Positions 24,627 to 34,283 of a stretch of DNA of 64,000 bases are shown piece by piece (the stretch's first letter is position 1; each line of letters starts with the position of its first letter). The notes under the pieces are model-generated. The model was not told the DNA's origin. It did not search any database and worked only from the letters and a program-made list of their open reading frames with translations. Source of the DNA: Bacteroidota bacterium (GTDB lineage: Bacteria; Bacteroidota; Bacteroidia; Chitinophagales; Chitinophagaceae). The stretch is taken from contig JAEZGS010000016.1 of the NCBI GenBank assembly GCA_023437225.1, positions 186,001 to 250,000 of the forward strand, read 5' to 3'. Made by a program: the position numbers and the translations under genes.

Positions 24627-25922
24627 TTACCCAAGCGCACCAGCAATGCACCCGCACATCAGGCATGCGATTGTGCCGCCGATGAGAGCTTTCACACCGA
24701 GTTCCGTAAGATTTTTGCGTTGGTTCGGCGCCAATTGGCTTATTCCGCCGATCTGTATGCCGATAGACGCAAAGTTCGCAAACCCACAAAGTGCATAGGT
24801 GGTGATCAGTATTGATTTTGGGTCCGATATTTTTGCTGAGCTCTTCATCTCGCCAAATGAAATGTAGGCAACGAACTCATTTAATATCGTTTTTTCTCCG
24901 AGCAATTGACCAACCTGGATCATCTCTTTACTGTCCACGCCGATCAGCCATGCAACGGGCGCGAACACATACGCAAGCATCATTTGCAGCGATAGCGAAT
25001 CATATTTCCCACCGGTCATGCGAGCAATGTCGTCATTAATTCTGAACCAGTAGCCGACTGTACCGAGAAGATAATTGGCCAGGTACATCAATGCTGTAAA
25101 TACGATCAGCATCGCGCCTACATTCACTGCAAGCTTAAGTCCATCGGTAGTTCCCAGGGAGATCGCATCCAGGAAGTTATCGCCCACCTTTTCTTTAGGT
25201 ACCTTCAGCTCTTTCATGAATTCCTGTGTTTGCGGATACAGGATCTTCGAAACGATGATCGCTGCGGGGGCACTCATGATGGATTGGCTCAACATGTGAA
25301 CAGCGAAATACTCCTGCTGTGCAGGATCGTTGCCACCTAAAAATCCGACATAAGCAGCCAGCACACTTCCCGCAGTATTAGCCATTCCACCGACCATTAT
25401 ACAGAGGATTTCCGAGCGTGTCATTCTTTCGAGGAAGGGGCGGATCATCAGGGGTGCTTCAGTCTGCCCAAGGAAAATATTGGCTGCGGTAGAAACACTT
25501 TCCGGTCCGGAGATGCCTATCTTCTTTAGCAGCCAGGCGAAGAAAAACACGATGATCTGAAGCACACCCAGGTAATACAACATTGCAGAAAGTGCGGCAA
25601 AGAAGATGATGTTGGGGAGCACCTGTACTGCAAATACATAGGCCCAGTGTCCCGTAGGATCGGCAAGTTTACCGAAGATGAATTCAGTTCCTTTATGACC
25701 AATGTTGATCAGTTCAACGAATTGATGAGAGATCCAGCCGAAAATAATCTGAATAAAATCAACTCTCAAAACCCCGAGTGCAAAAGTGATCATCGCCACG
25801 ATGCCGATGACTACCAGCTTCCAGTTGATGGCCTTTCGGTTGTTGCTCAATAGGAAACAGACAAGGATCAGGAAGAACATACCCAATGCACCCCGCAAAA
25901 GGTTTTCTACGGTTGGATTCAT
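24627..25922 (-). CDS. Concentrative nucleoside transporter (NupC/CNT family)
   Basis: A 431-residue inner-membrane symporter that imports nucleosides with sodium or protons. It has about ten membrane segments and the CNT signatures 'GQTEAPLMIRPF', 'GGMANTAGSVLAAYVGFLG', 'EFVAYISFGEM' and 'ALCGFANFASIGIQIGG'. The long loop between nucleoside-recognition and gating regions is normal. It lies upstream of mqnE on the same strand at a distance of about 95 bases, but mqnE has its own -7 element. Specificity cannot be told from sequence. Confidence 0.92.
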   Translation of the reverse strand: MNPTVENLLRGALGMFFLILVCFLLSNNRKAINWKLVVIGIVAMITFALGVLRVDFIQIIFGWISHQFVELINIGHKGTEFIFGKLADPTGHWAYVFAVQVLPNIIFFAALSAMLYYLGVLQIIVFFFAWLLKKIGISGPESVSTAANIFLGQTEAPLMIRPFLERMTRSEILCIMVGGMANTAGSVLAAYVGFLGGNDPAQQEYFAVHMLSQSIMSAPAAIIVSKILYPQTQEFMKELKVPKEKVGDNFLDAISLGTTDGLKLAVNVGAMLIVFTALMYLANYLLGTVGYWFRINDDIARMTGGKYDSLSLQMMLAYVFAPVAWLIGVDSKEMIQVGQLLGEKTILNEFVAYISFGEMKSSAKISDPKSILITTYALCGFANFASIGIQIGGISQLAPNQRKNLTELGVKALIGGTIACLMCGCIAGALG

Positions 25923-26110
25923 CTATGTGGAATTATTTTTTTTGAAAAGACGCGGAAAGATAAGGTAAAACCGCATGGGTGGGATAAGAAGGCACGCGCT
26001 AGCGCAGGAAATAGGGGATTTTATGTAGGAAACCAATACGGAGGATGAGTGAAGGAGAAGAGGTATCAAAGTGTTGGCAAAGCAATGTTGTGGGAACCGA
26101 AAGCTCGTAA

Positions 26111-26137
26111 AACAAAAGCGCCCCGTTTCCAGGGCGC
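26111..26137 (-). terminator. Intrinsic terminator of thioredoxin gene
   Basis: A GC-rich 6-bp stem (26118-26123 with 26132-26137) is followed on the minus strand by TTTTGTTTT. Confidence 0.8.
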
Positions 26138-26164
26138 AGAATCTATTGCAATGTTACGTTTGAT

Positions 26165-26485
26165 TTAGCTGAGGTGCGCTTCAATCTTCTTCACAAAGTT
26201 CGACTTTGGTTGAGCACCCACCAGTTTATCGACAACCTCGCCGCCCTTGATGAAAAGAATGGCTGGGATTGATGTAATTCCATAATTGATGGACAATTGA
26301 GGGTTATGGTCAACGTTTACCTTGCCCACATTTACCTTACCATTGTACTCTTTGGAAAGTTCTTCGATAACGGGTCCTATTGCCCGGCAGGGGCCGCACC
26401 ACTCAGCCCAGAAATCAATTACCGTTAATTTATCTGATGACAATACCTTTTCCTGGAAGTTTGCATCGGTGAATTCTACAGCCAT
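26165..26485 (-). CDS. trxA: Thioredoxin
   Basis: A 106-residue cytoplasmic thiol-disulfide reductase. The active site 'WCGPC' is Cys30 and Cys33; the cis-proline loop is 'ITSIPAILF'. There is no signal peptide. It lies about 70 bases downstream of dnaE on the same strand, with a stem-loop and a TAAATTTG -7 element in between, so it most likely has its own promoter. Confidence 0.97.
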   Translation of the reverse strand: MAVEFTDANFQEKVLSSDKLTVIDFWAEWCGPCRAIGPVIEELSKEYNGKVNVGKVNVDHNPQLSINYGITSIPAILFIKGGEVVDKLVGAQPKSNFVKKIEAHLS

Positions 26486-26525
26486 ATTTGTGTATTTAAA
26501 GTTGATTTTTACAATCTAAGAGTCT

Positions 26526-26533
26526 CAAATTTA
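26526..26533 (-). promoter_or_regulatory. -7 element of trxA
   Basis: TAAATTTG on the minus strand predicts a leader of about 35-40 nt for trxA. It begins one base after the hairpin at 26535-26555. Confidence 0.45.
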
Positions 26534-26534
26534 C

Positions 26535-26555
26535 GACCATTTTTCTAAAACGGTC
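26535..26555 (-). other. Stem-loop between dnaE and trxA
   Basis: A 9-bp inverted repeat with one mismatch (26535-26543 with 26547-26555) abuts the dnaE stop codon. It lacks a T run, so it may be a weak terminator or an mRNA 3'-end stabiliser. Confidence 0.4.
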
Positions 26556-26556
26556 A

Positions 26557-29500
26557 TCACGACACAACCATTACATCCACGTCGGTGCGCTCATTAAGCC
26601 AATTGGTTAATTCATCATTCATTTCAATGCCGGATTCCATCGTATACAGGCACGACTTCAAATTGTTACGCCTGTCGACAATGTTGAATTTTAACGCGGA
26701 TTTACCCGGATGCTCCTTACTGTTCTTTACCATAAAGTCTACAAATTCCCGGCTTAGCGATCTTGATTCGATCTCGATGACAAGCTGTCGTGTCATTACC
26801 TGCTTTATGCTTTCCAATAAGATCATCCGATCCACCTTGAATTCAAAGGTCTGGTTAAATCGTTGCCGAAACTGACCGGTCAGAAATAAGTTCTTCCCCT
26901 TTTCGAGGTAATTCGAAAATTTCATGTAATCGTCTGACCACAAAGTGAATTCTGATTTGCCCGTGTAGTCTTCAATTATAAACGATCCAAATTGCCTGCC
27001 GGTCTTTGTTACCCTGTGTTGCGCATCCACAACAAGTCCCGCCAGCTTTAATATGCGACCGGGATTGGGCTGCAGACCCAGGGCATCTTTTATCTCATTG
27101 TACTCGCCAAGTGGGGTTATTCCATAATGTTTGATCTCGAATTTAAAGTGATCCAGTGGATGCCCGCTCATGAACATACCTGTCACATTTTTTTCATGAT
27201 CGAGCTTTTCGGTGAGCGTCCACGGCTCACAGGGCGGAATCTTTGGTGGTACTACTGTTGGCATGGCGATATCGCCAAACAACGTATTGGAACTGCCGGT
27301 AGCACTGAGCTGAAACTGGTTTCCAAAACGAATGATCTTTTCAAGACCGCTGATGTTCTCCCCGGGCAGACAATAAAAATATTGTGCGCGATGCAATTCC
27401 GGAAAACAATCAAATGCTCCTGCATAAGCAAGACTTTCCAATGTTTTCTTATTCACCGTGCGCTGGTTGGTTCTCTTAACCAGGTCAAAAATTGATTCAT
27501 AGGGGCCGCTCTTCTCGCGCTCTTCAATGATACTCTCCACAGCCGCTTCGCCAACACCCTTCAATCCGCCAAGACCAAACCGGATCTCACCACGATTGTT
27601 AACGGCAAAGCCTTTTTTTGATTCATTAATATCAGGACCGAGAACCACTCTGCCAATGCGTTTGCATTCTTCCATGAAGAAAGTGATCTTATCAATACTG
27701 CCAGCATTGTTCAATACCGCAGCCATGTATTCAGCAGGGTAGTGCGCTTTTAAATATGCGGTCTGGTATGCGACATATGCATAGCAGGTAGAATGCGATT
27801 TATTAAATGCATATTGCGCGAAAGCTTCCCAATCGGCCCAAATTTTTTCAAGCTTGTCGGCAGGATGTCCCTTTGCCACAGCGCCGCTAACAAACTGCGC
27901 TTTCATTTTATCAAGGACCGATTTCTGCTTCTTACCCATCGCCTTTCGAAGCACATCGGCATCACCTTTACTAAAACCTGCAAGCTTTTGTGCCAGCAAC
28001 ATCACCTGTTCCTGGTACACCGTAATACCATAAGTGTCCTTCAGGTATTCTTCCATTTCAGGAAGGTCATAACTGATCGCTTCGCGACCATGTTTACGAT
28101 CGATGTAGTTCGGGATGTATGCGATTGGACCGGGGCGATACAAGGCGTTCATCGCGATCAGGTCATCGAACTTATCAGGCTTCAGATCACGCAGATACTT
28201 TTGCATGCCGGGACTTTCAAACTGGAAAGTACCGATGGTATCCGCTCTCTGATAGAGTTCAAATGTTTTTACATCATCGAGGGGTATGGTATCTATATCG
28301 ATGGTAACACCATGATTCTGCCGGATCATCTCCAGTGCATTCTTAATGATCGAAAGTGTTTTCAATCCAAGGAAGTCCATCTTGATAACACCTGAATCCT
28401 CAATAATGCTTCCTTCAATTTGTGTAACCCAGAGATCTGAATCTTTGGCTGTACAAACAGGAATTAATTCAGTAAGATCTTTTGGCGCTATGATGATACC
28501 TGCGGCGTGAATACCGGTGTTTCTTACGGAGCCTTCCAGTCGCTCAGCCTGGCGCAACACTTCCGCGTCAAGATTGTTGCCATTGTATATTTCGCGAAGT
28601 TTGCGAATGGCTTCCATATCATCGGAACCCAATCCTTCTTTTTCTTCGAGCGATTTTTCTCCTTCCTTTGCTGTCATGGGCGCGTGCAATACACGTCCCA
28701 ACTGTATTCCAGGCTTCTCAGGTACGAGCTTCGCTAATGCATTTGATTCTGCAAGCGGGAGATCCAACACACGCGCAACGTCTTTTATACTTGACTTTGC
28801 TGCCATCGTACCGTATGTGACAATCTGCGCTACCTGGTTTTGGCCGTATTTATTAACTACATAATCGATTACACGTTGCCGTCCTTCGTCGTCGAAGTCT
28901 GTATCTATATCGGGCATCGACTTACGATCCGGATTTAAGAATCGCTCAAAAAGGAGATTGTATTTTATGGGATCGATGTTGGTAATGCCGATGCAATACG
29001 CAACCACGCTTCCTGCTGCAGAACCCCTTCCGGGACCCACAAACACGCCCATTTGTCGGCCCGCTTTAATGAAATCACTTACGATCAAAAAGTATCCCGC
29101 AAATCCCATCGTTTTGATGGTGAAGAGCTCAAAGTCAATGCGTTCCTGGGTTTCAGGGGATACGTCGTTGTATCGCTCTTTGGCACCGATATATGTAAGA
29201 TGCTTGAGGTATTCCCATTGGTTCAGGTTACTATCCTCATGAACCTGGAACTCTTTAGGTATCGGGAAAGCAGGTAAGAGAATATCTTTCTTAAGATTCA
29301 AAACATCCACTCGATCGACGATCATGTTAGTATTATCGATCGATTCAGGAATGTCTTTGAACAGTTCCTTCATTTCCTGCTGGCTCTTGAAATAAAACTG
29401 GTCGTTAGGAAACTTGAATCTTCGATCGCGGATATGCGTATCGTCGTTCACAAAATCGTCGTAGCCAGGAGTGCTTTTCTTTTCACCGGTATTAATGCAT

Positions 29501-30189
29501 AAAAGAATATCGTGTGCATTGTAATCGTCCCGATCAGTATAGTGACTATCGTTTGTTGCGATGACCGGAACATTATATTTTTTTGAGAAGCGAACTAATA
29601 CCTCATTGATCTGCTCCTGTTCTTTCAGATTGTGTCTCTGTAGCTCGATAAAATAATCTTCACCAAACATATCGAGCCACCAGGTAAATTCTTTTTCGGC
29701 CGCATCTTCACCATCATGCAAAATGGTTTGAGGTACATAGGCACCGATACAGCAGGTTGTAGCAATAAGTCCTTCATGATATTTTTCGATGAGTTGCTTA
29801 TCGATCCGCGGATATTTAGAATACATACCTTCTATATATCCAAGTGAGGTGAGCTTAACAAGGTTGCGATAACCGGTGGCATTCTTTGCAAGAAGCACCT
29901 GGTGATAGCGCTCATCCTTCTGATCCTTGGTAAATGTTTTGCGGGTGCGATCCGCCACCACATAAAACTCACAACCCACGATGGGTTTCACTTTGAGCGA
30001 TCCGTCCTCATTCTTGTGCTTATAGGCTTCAGATACGAACTCAAAAGCGCCAAACATATTCCCGTGGTCGGTGATGGCAATGGCGGGCATGCCATCTTTG
30101 ATCGCTTTTTTATAGAGATTTTGAATCGAAGCAGCTCCATCCAGTAAGGAGAACTGCGTATGTACATGTAGATGGGAATATTGGGACAT
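26557..30189 (-). CDS. dnaE: DNA polymerase III subunit alpha
   Basis: The replicative DNA polymerase, 1210 residues. Domains in order: N-terminal PHP domain ('HLHVHTQFSLLDG' at its start), palm with the catalytic aspartates in 'PDIDTDFDDEGR' (about residues 425-435), fingers, a helix-hairpin-helix region ('LGGLKGVGEAAVESI'), and an OB-fold near residues 1040-1120. The intact PHP metal residues and the lack of a separate exonuclease domain mark it as DnaE1, not PolC. A TAAATTTG -7 element lies about 35 bases upstream. Confidence 0.98.
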   Translation of the reverse strand: MSQYSHLHVHTQFSLLDGAASIQNLYKKAIKDGMPAIAITDHGNMFGAFEFVSEAYKHKNEDGSLKVKPIVGCEFYVVADRTRKTFTKDQKDERYHQVLLAKNATGYRNLVKLTSLGYIEGMYSKYPRIDKQLIEKYHEGLIATTCCIGAYVPQTILHDGEDAAEKEFTWWLDMFGEDYFIELQRHNLKEQEQINEVLVRFSKKYNVPVIATNDSHYTDRDDYNAHDILLCINTGEKKSTPGYDDFVNDDTHIRDRRFKFPNDQFYFKSQQEMKELFKDIPESIDNTNMIVDRVDVLNLKKDILLPAFPIPKEFQVHEDSNLNQWEYLKHLTYIGAKERYNDVSPETQERIDFELFTIKTMGFAGYFLIVSDFIKAGRQMGVFVGPGRGSAAGSVVAYCIGITNIDPIKYNLLFERFLNPDRKSMPDIDTDFDDEGRQRVIDYVVNKYGQNQVAQIVTYGTMAAKSSIKDVARVLDLPLAESNALAKLVPEKPGIQLGRVLHAPMTAKEGEKSLEEKEGLGSDDMEAIRKLREIYNGNNLDAEVLRQAERLEGSVRNTGIHAAGIIIAPKDLTELIPVCTAKDSDLWVTQIEGSIIEDSGVIKMDFLGLKTLSIIKNALEMIRQNHGVTIDIDTIPLDDVKTFELYQRADTIGTFQFESPGMQKYLRDLKPDKFDDLIAMNALYRPGPIAYIPNYIDRKHGREAISYDLPEMEEYLKDTYGITVYQEQVMLLAQKLAGFSKGDADVLRKAMGKKQKSVLDKMKAQFVSGAVAKGHPADKLEKIWADWEAFAQYAFNKSHSTCYAYVAYQTAYLKAHYPAEYMAAVLNNAGSIDKITFFMEECKRIGRVVLGPDINESKKGFAVNNRGEIRFGLGGLKGVGEAAVESIIEEREKSGPYESIFDLVKRTNQRTVNKKTLESLAYAGAFDCFPELHRAQYFYCLPGENISGLEKIIRFGNQFQLSATGSSNTLFGDIAMPTVVPPKIPPCEPWTLTEKLDHEKNVTGMFMSGHPLDHFKFEIKHYGITPLGEYNEIKDALGLQPNPGRILKLAGLVVDAQHRVTKTGRQFGSFIIEDYTGKSEFTLWSDDYMKFSNYLEKGKNLFLTGQFRQRFNQTFEFKVDRMILLESIKQVMTRQLVIEIESRSLSREFVDFMVKNSKEHPGKSALKFNIVDRRNNLKSCLYTMESGIEMNDELTNWLNERTDVDVMVVS

Positions 30190-30223
30190 TTAAGTTCTTT
30201 GAGCCGTTGAAAACCACAAAAGG

Positions 30224-30231
30224 CAAATTTA
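30224..30231 (-). promoter_or_regulatory. -7 element of dnaE
   Basis: TAAATTTG on the minus strand matches TAnnTTTG. Its flanks are the same as in the aconitase promoter (GG before, CC after). Confidence 0.45.
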
Positions 30232-30316
30232 CCGTTGATTTGGCAATGTATTTGCGTAGTTTGCGCAAGTTTTTGTTAACACAGCTAGCCCGCGGGCGTT
30301 GAAAAATAAAGTTCGA

Positions 30317-31024
30317 ATGTCCACGAAATTTCTGGTTTTTATCATATTAGTTCTGGCTACAAGCTGCTCCACCTTGAAAAGGGCTACAACGCCTACGGGA
30401 TCTTCGTCTCACAGTAAAAAAGGAAACTCTCCATTCATAGAAACCATTGCTATCAAACCCGATGTAGAGAAAGATGTGCCTACAAAAGTTGTTCGCATCA
30501 ATTCCGGCTTTGATATGTCAAAGGCGCCGGCTTCAAGCGCTTCGTCCATCGAGGTTGCTGGCGCACTTCAATTTAAATACTCGATACTCATGAATCTGCC
30601 GGTTGAGGAATTGGGAGACAGTCGCATTTATGAATTTCTCGAAGAATGGTATGGTACTCCCTACCGTTATGGCGGCAATACTAAGTCGGGCATCGATTGT
30701 TCGGCGTTTACCTGTTATATGTTAAGTACATTGTTTAGCGTTGCACTTCCCCGTACATCGCGGGAACAATTCAGCATTTCCATGAAGATCGATAAGGATC
30801 AGATGACCATTGGCGATCTTGTATTTTTCAAAAACCGCAGCAGCATCTCACATGTGGGTGTGTATCTTGGCAATAATAAATTTGCACATGCAGCAACATC
30901 AGGCGGTGTAATGATCAGCGATCTTGATGAGCAGTATTTCGCTAAGCGATACGCAGGTGCAGGAAGAGTGATCCACCTTGCCGCATTGCAACAAGGGTCA
31001 ACTTCAATGAGTGGGAGTCGCTAA
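30317..31024 (+). CDS. NlpC/P60 (C40) family peptidase, lipoprotein
   Basis: A 235-residue predicted lipoprotein (lipobox at Cys17, 'LATSC') with a C-terminal NlpC/P60 domain. The catalytic triad is visible: Cys128 in 'GIDCSAF', His179 in 'ISHVGVYLG' and His191 in 'FAHAATSGG'. Such enzymes cleave bonds in peptidoglycan stem peptides. The frame opens at a TTG (30299), but the ATG at 30317 starts a proper signal peptide. It converges with a flippase gene at a 4-base gap with no terminator. It diverges from dnaE. Confidence 0.92.
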   Translation: MSTKFLVFIILVLATSCSTLKRATTPTGSSSHSKKGNSPFIETIAIKPDVEKDVPTKVVRINSGFDMSKAPASSASSIEVAGALQFKYSILMNLPVEELGDSRIYEFLEEWYGTPYRYGGNTKSGIDCSAFTCYMLSTLFSVALPRTSREQFSISMKIDKDQMTIGDLVFFKNRSSISHVGVYLGNNKFAHAATSGGVMISDLDEQYFAKRYAGAGRVIHLAALQQGSTSMSGSR

Positions 31025-31028
31025 TCTT

Positions 31029-32540
31029 CTATCTTCTTTTAAGAGCACGCAACATGCGTCTTCTGACGTTATTGAATACCTGTTCAACATCCGGTGTGAT
31101 TTTCAAAACCAAAATCCCGCTAATGAATAGCAAAAGGAACATGGTGCTTCGCAACATGATCCAGTGTAGTCCCAGGAACCGATCGAAAAGATAGTAGCAA
31201 ATCACAAAAGCGGCACCTCCCAATAACAACACATAGAGAGATTTAATGGAAAAGGGTTGCATTCCGAATTTGCGATATAAAAACACATAGCGAATGGCAT
31301 TGTAAATAGTAAAGCCGATCAGGTTAGAAATTGCTGGACCAACTACACCCATCTGTTTAGTAAGGATATAATTCAACGGCAAAAGGATCAGCAAAAGAAT
31401 GATGCCGGTAAAAAACTCGAACCTCCAGAACGTGGATGTGCCAATGATTTGAGAGTTTACTCCGGTTCCCATATCGAGTATCCAGCGCAGGCCAATGAAT
31501 AGGAAAACGGGAAGGGCCTGGGTGTAAGTATCCTTAAGATTGAAAGTGTAAACACCGTCGCGAAAGTTTAGATAAATGAGACAAAACATACCGACAGAAA
31601 ACATCAGCATATTGATCGATGAACGTTGGTAAATGCGATTGATGCGATCCAGGTCCTTATCTTTCCAGGCTTGTGCAAGTGGTCCTACCGCGGCTGAAAT
31701 TACACCCCGCTGCGGTGCCTGTATCAATGAGCCGATATTCTGCGCTAATGTGAAGATACCCGCATACATCAATCCGTTTGGAATCACCGCTGCAATGATG
31801 ATGGTATCAAAGACGCTGGCCACATTATATATAAGCTGACCGCCCCAGACAAAAGAAACGAGTGTTGCAATTTTCTTATAAAACTTCTTTGATACGCGAC
31901 TTAATGAAAGCGTAAGTTTTGCCTTCTTTGTAAGGAGAATATATGCGAGCAGCGATAATGCCAATGCAAGGTAACTGAGTGAATAAAGTTTGATAAACTG
32001 GCTGAAACCATTCAATACACCAAATAAGAAAAGCGCAATCAATATTGTGGTGAAAAGGCGGAACTGAATTTCTCGCAGATAGTTGGTGAGAATGGATTTT
32101 TTTAATTGCCAGCCATATGCTTCGAGTATTGCAAAAATAGTAAGTCCGAAACCGAAGGGAAATATCCAATAGTAATAGTGTACAAGCTCAGCGGAGTTTG
32201 TTCCAAACTTTCGCACTACCAGATCTTTTAATAATATACCTGCAATGATAACCAGGCCGAACCCGGCGGTGGCAATAACAAGACTCCATGTTAATTGATC
32301 GTTCTTATCGCGCGGCAGATTGTCATTATAGTACGGAAAAAATTTATGGATGTATGCGGGCATTCCAAGGCTTGCAAAAGAGAACATGATATTCGCAATA
32401 GCAATGAATGCACCGGTGAGTCCGAACTGCGCTTCAGTGAAAGTGCCTTCCCTTGTGAAAAAATATGTATTTAAGAAACCAAGCGCAAAGCCAACATAAA
32501 CAAGTACGGATGATATAATGCTTTGCTTTCGAATACCCAT
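31029..32540 (-). CDS. Polysaccharide flippase-like membrane protein (MOP superfamily)
   Basis: A 503-residue protein with about 14 membrane segments, of the Wzx/RfbX-like polysaccharide transporter type. The first helices carry 'FTEAQFGLTGAFIAIANIMFS'-like residues and there is a short basic tail. It probably moves a lipid-linked sugar across the inner membrane, but there are no glycosyltransferases beside it to suggest the substrate. It is codirectional with the M1 peptidase gene upstream, 44 bases away. Confidence 0.88.
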   Translation of the reverse strand: MGIRKQSIISSVLVYVGFALGFLNTYFFTREGTFTEAQFGLTGAFIAIANIMFSFASLGMPAYIHKFFPYYNDNLPRDKNDQLTWSLVIATAGFGLVIIAGILLKDLVVRKFGTNSAELVHYYYWIFPFGFGLTIFAILEAYGWQLKKSILTNYLREIQFRLFTTILIALFLFGVLNGFSQFIKLYSLSYLALALSLLAYILLTKKAKLTLSLSRVSKKFYKKIATLVSFVWGGQLIYNVASVFDTIIIAAVIPNGLMYAGIFTLAQNIGSLIQAPQRGVISAAVGPLAQAWKDKDLDRINRIYQRSSINMLMFSVGMFCLIYLNFRDGVYTFNLKDTYTQALPVFLFIGLRWILDMGTGVNSQIIGTSTFWRFEFFTGIILLLILLPLNYILTKQMGVVGPAISNLIGFTIYNAIRYVFLYRKFGMQPFSIKSLYVLLLGGAAFVICYYLFDRFLGLHWIMLRSTMFLLLFISGILVLKITPDVEQVFNNVRRRMLRALKRR

Positions 32541-32584
32541 GAACGAATTAATTTGAGGGTGGCAAGGGGCGAACCTTTATTGTT

Positions 32585-34258
32585 CTAACTTTTTTTTGTT
32601 CTGATGTAAAAGTTAGGATCAATTTTAACCGGTTCATTATCTTTTAATGTGACTTGCGTCCAATTGGTTGTTGGACTGAGCCATTGTCCGTTACTTGTCT
32701 TGACTCTCATATCAAATTCACCAATGCAATCTGTCCATCGGAATTTAAGCTGGCTTCCATTCTGTGCATACTCAAGTGTTGGAATCGAAGTATTTCGCAG
32801 GTATTGATTGAAAATCGGTGAAAGATCAATGCCTGCATGTTGCGACATATAATTTTCAACATCCGGACTTGAGACTGTTTTATGATAAAAGTCTTTGTTC
32901 AATCCTCGTAATATGTTGCGAAACTTATCGTCATCATTTATCAATTGACGAATGGTATGCAGCATGTTTCCACCCTTGCTGTACATATCTCCTGAGCCTT
33001 CATGATTGACACCATATTTGCCGATGATGGGAATATCGTTTTGAATGCTTCGCCTTGTTCCCTGGCAATACTCATTTCCTGCCTGTGTACCGAACTGGCA
33101 ATCGGCATATATCGTTTCCGAGTAATTAGTGAAACTCTCATGAATCCACATGTCTGCGATATCTTTTGCCGTGATGTTATTTCCGAACCATTCATGCCCG
33201 CTTTCATGAATGATGATGAAATCGAATTTCTCACCCCAGCCAGAACCAGAGAGATCGCGACCGAGATACCCGTTCATGTATTTGTTTCCATAGGCTACAG
33301 CACTCTGATGCTCCATTCCAAGATGTGGAGATTCTACCAGCTTATATCCGTCTTCATAGAACGGATACGGTCCGAACCATTTCTCAAAACATTCAAGCAT
33401 TGGTTTAACCTGTGTGAATTGTTTACGCGCTTTTTCAAGGTTGTAGTCCAGAACGTAATAACTGCAATCCAAACGGCCTTTCTCCCCCGCATATGTTTCC
33501 TCAAACGATGCGTACCTGCCAATGTAAGGAATGATGTTGTAGTTATTGATCGGTTGGGTCACTGCCCAGTTGTAAACCTTCTTTCCTTTCGCGTTTGATA
33601 CAGAACGAAGCCGACCGTTTCCAACCGCCACAAGCGTATCCGGAACGATCATCGTGAGTGAAGCACTGTCTGGCTCATCAGATTGATGGTCTTTGTTCGG
33701 GTACCACACACTTGCACCCAGTCCCTGGCATGCAACACTCATCCATGGATTGCCCTTTTCATCTTTTTTCCAGATCCAGCCACCATCCCATGGTGGGCGT
33801 GAAGCCTCACGGGGCTTACCAGAAAAATTCAACACTAGTTTCTTGATTGAACTCTTCCGTACGGTTTCACCCAAATCGATCCAGTAAACATTTTCTTCGC
33901 GTGTAAATTTTAATTGTCGCCCATCCTGGATGGCTGTAACCAAAAGCATAGGCTCCTGCAGATCGATCTGCATACGGGTTCCATCGGCGATAGCCAGATA
34001 AGTTATGGTGTTAACACCTCTGATGGTTTTCGACGCATAGTCTGGTTCAATTTCAATTGCGTAATGTGTTGCGTTCCACCAGGCGCGTTCAGGAGTAATT
34101 GTGCCACGGAGCGTATCCTGCTTTGTAAATACCGTTGCATTACGTGCATCCTGGCCCGTTAGGCTGCATTGTGATGAAATAAAGGTCAGGATGGTAAGAA
34201 TAAGTATATTGAATCGGTTGCCTCGAGGTTGATGCATCGGTTCCGTTATTTTTGACAT
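32585..34258 (-). CDS. M1 family zinc metallopeptidase
   Basis: A 557-residue exported aminopeptidase-like enzyme. The zinc motif HEXXH-x18-E is complete: His351, Glu352, His355 and Glu374 ('HESGHEWFGN'). The exopeptidase motif region upstream reads 'LGMEHQSAVAYG' in place of the classic GAMEN, a variant seen in bacterial M1 relatives. An N-terminal hydrophobic stretch acts as signal peptide. The frame extends to 34336; I chose the ATG at 34258, and 34237 is also possible. There is no ERAP-like C-terminal domain. It diverges from the peptide-binding lipoprotein. Confidence 0.88.
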   Translation of the reverse strand: MSKITEPMHQPRGNRFNILILTILTFISSQCSLTGQDARNATVFTKQDTLRGTITPERAWWNATHYAIEIEPDYASKTIRGVNTITYLAIADGTRMQIDLQEPMLLVTAIQDGRQLKFTREENVYWIDLGETVRKSSIKKLVLNFSGKPREASRPPWDGGWIWKKDEKGNPWMSVACQGLGASVWYPNKDHQSDEPDSASLTMIVPDTLVAVGNGRLRSVSNAKGKKVYNWAVTQPINNYNIIPYIGRYASFEETYAGEKGRLDCSYYVLDYNLEKARKQFTQVKPMLECFEKWFGPYPFYEDGYKLVESPHLGMEHQSAVAYGNKYMNGYLGRDLSGSGWGEKFDFIIIHESGHEWFGNNITAKDIADMWIHESFTNYSETIYADCQFGTQAGNEYCQGTRRSIQNDIPIIGKYGVNHEGSGDMYSKGGNMLHTIRQLINDDDKFRNILRGLNKDFYHKTVSSPDVENYMSQHAGIDLSPIFNQYLRNTSIPTLEYAQNGSQLKFRWTDCIGEFDMRVKTSNGQWLSPTTNWTQVTLKDNEPVKIDPNFYIRTKKS

Positions 34259-34283
34259 CGGTCTTTTGTAATTTAAAATCGGC

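Noticed and set aside
25923..26164. Possible small RNA or gene in the gap between nupC and trxA
   Set aside because: Apart from the trxA terminator I see no start, promoter pair or conserved structure in these 242 bases.
31633..31839. Small plus-strand frame inside the flippase
   Set aside because: It is antisense to a membrane-protein gene with consistent hydrophobic periodicity, so it is a shadow.
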